This document shows positions 63,330 through 64,000 of a stretch of DNA of 64,000 nucleotides, one piece after another. The stretch is from Symbiodinium natans. Its lineage: Eukaryota > Sar > Dinophyceae > Suessiales > Symbiodiniaceae. Position 1 is the first letter of the stretch. Each line of letters starts with the position of its first letter. Position numbers and translations under genes: made by a program. Below the pieces are notes generated by a model. That model had not been told where the DNA came from. It was given only the letters and a program-made list of their open reading frames with translations, and searched no databases. The stretch is taken from positions 303,501 through 367,500 of the forward strand of contig CAJNDS010002311.1 in NCBI GenBank assembly GCA_905221605.1, given 5' to 3'.

Positions 63330-64000
63330 AACAGTACAGCTGCAGCTGGGTTCGGGGTAGGTCGGTCGCTCGTGTCGCTAAGTGCCAGACACGCACGTGG
63401 GTGTGTCGTGTGTGTGTGTGTCCAACCCTGTAGCCAAGGGTTTCAACCGTCGACCTCATTTCTTTTGTGCAGGGGACCGTGTAATGTCTGGTATTCTTAC
63501 GTGCAGCGGTGTTGCGCCGAACAACACGGGCTTCTTTGCCAGCATGCTAAATCCTGCCTACATCTTTAAACTGAGAAGATGCAAAAGAAACAATGCAAAG
63601 CACAATGGGCAGAGGGGGTGTGGGGGGGCTCTGCCCAACGAAGCTCCTCCCCACACCCCAGGAAAACGTACCTGCTTGTCTGCGCCTGGGCCCCGTTGTG
63701 GGCAGCTGGCCGGACATTCATTTCATTTCCCTGTCAACACCAGTTTGAAACATCAGAGGTATTCAGGAGCATGATGTACTTCAGTGACAGCAGGCTTAGC
63801 CTGTCTAAGCTGATGTGGCTCGCAGATCGGAGGTACCAGTATTGGCTGTCAGGAAGGTTGCTTGAGTGTGTTCCAGGCAGTGTAGGGCTAGTCCCTACGT
63901 CTTTCAGAGTGCTGCCTGCGGCGGGGTGGCCCGTGCAGTATCCTGCAGATTTCGTCATGACGAAGCAGGGACCCATCCTGCAGACTTGGATGATGTGCAG
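63330..64000. other. Repeat-free right end, no assigned gene
   Basis: Telomeric units stop near 63325. Open frames exist on both strands (plus 63382-63774, 130 codons; minus 63734-63976, 80 codons), but neither has recognisable content. This could be a promoter/intergenic region or an exon-poor part of the next gene. Confidence 0.4.

Overview
This window looks like nuclear DNA of a dinoflagellate, most likely Symbiodiniaceae or a close relative. The reasons are: telomere-type TTTAGGG/CCCTAAA tracts scattered through the interior in both orientations; very short exons separated by short introns; introns with GC-AG and GA-AG as well as GT-AG ends; almost all recognisable exons on one strand (a unidirectional gene array); and an ankyrin-repeat protein with a ubiquitin-like N-terminus of a type I know from Symbiodinium. 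This assignment rests on pattern and memory, not on a search.

Layout. Nearly all convincing coding sequence is on the minus strand, in islands of about 50-280 bases. From about 63.2 kb down to 48.2 kb there are exons of one or more genes. Some have the short beta-sandwich signatures of HYDIN/ASH-type axonemal proteins (58.2, 52.3 and 50.6 kb), and a broken coiled-coil-like gene lies at 57.5-56.1 kb. At 47.5-44.5 kb is a complete gene that can be spliced by eye: ten exons, nine introns and 343 codons, encoding a ubiquitin-like plus ankyrin-repeat protein. From about 43.7 kb to 2.3 kb there is another long run of minus-strand exons, with HYDIN/CFAP74-like signatures at 42.8, 41.5, 39.6, 34.4, 33.5, 26.2, 19.7, 15.2 and 4.0 kb. 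These are probably one or a few giant flagellar (axonemal) genes. In-frame stops that may be real ends occur at 30.66, 24.89, 20.57, 18.00, 17.75, 10.13 and 0.25 kb. Exon edges are uncertain except in the ankyrin gene.

The introns are the most interesting part. They are made of at least a dozen families of short terminal-inverted-repeat elements (about 100-140 bp) and of telomere-type tracts, often one nested in the other. In the ankyrin gene each intron is flanked by a direct repeat of about 4 bp that starts with G. The first copy of the repeat supplies the 5' splice site and the element's own terminal AG supplies the 3' site. This is the behaviour expected of introners (intron-generating transposons).

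Two stretches do not belong to this pattern. One is an AT-rich block at 53.66-54.20 kb that reads as two consecutive open frames only if TGA means tryptophan. The other is a plus-strand, intronless unit at 51.4-52.2 kb carrying three long GC-rich hairpins. No rRNA, confident tRNA, CRISPR or bacterial feature was seen.
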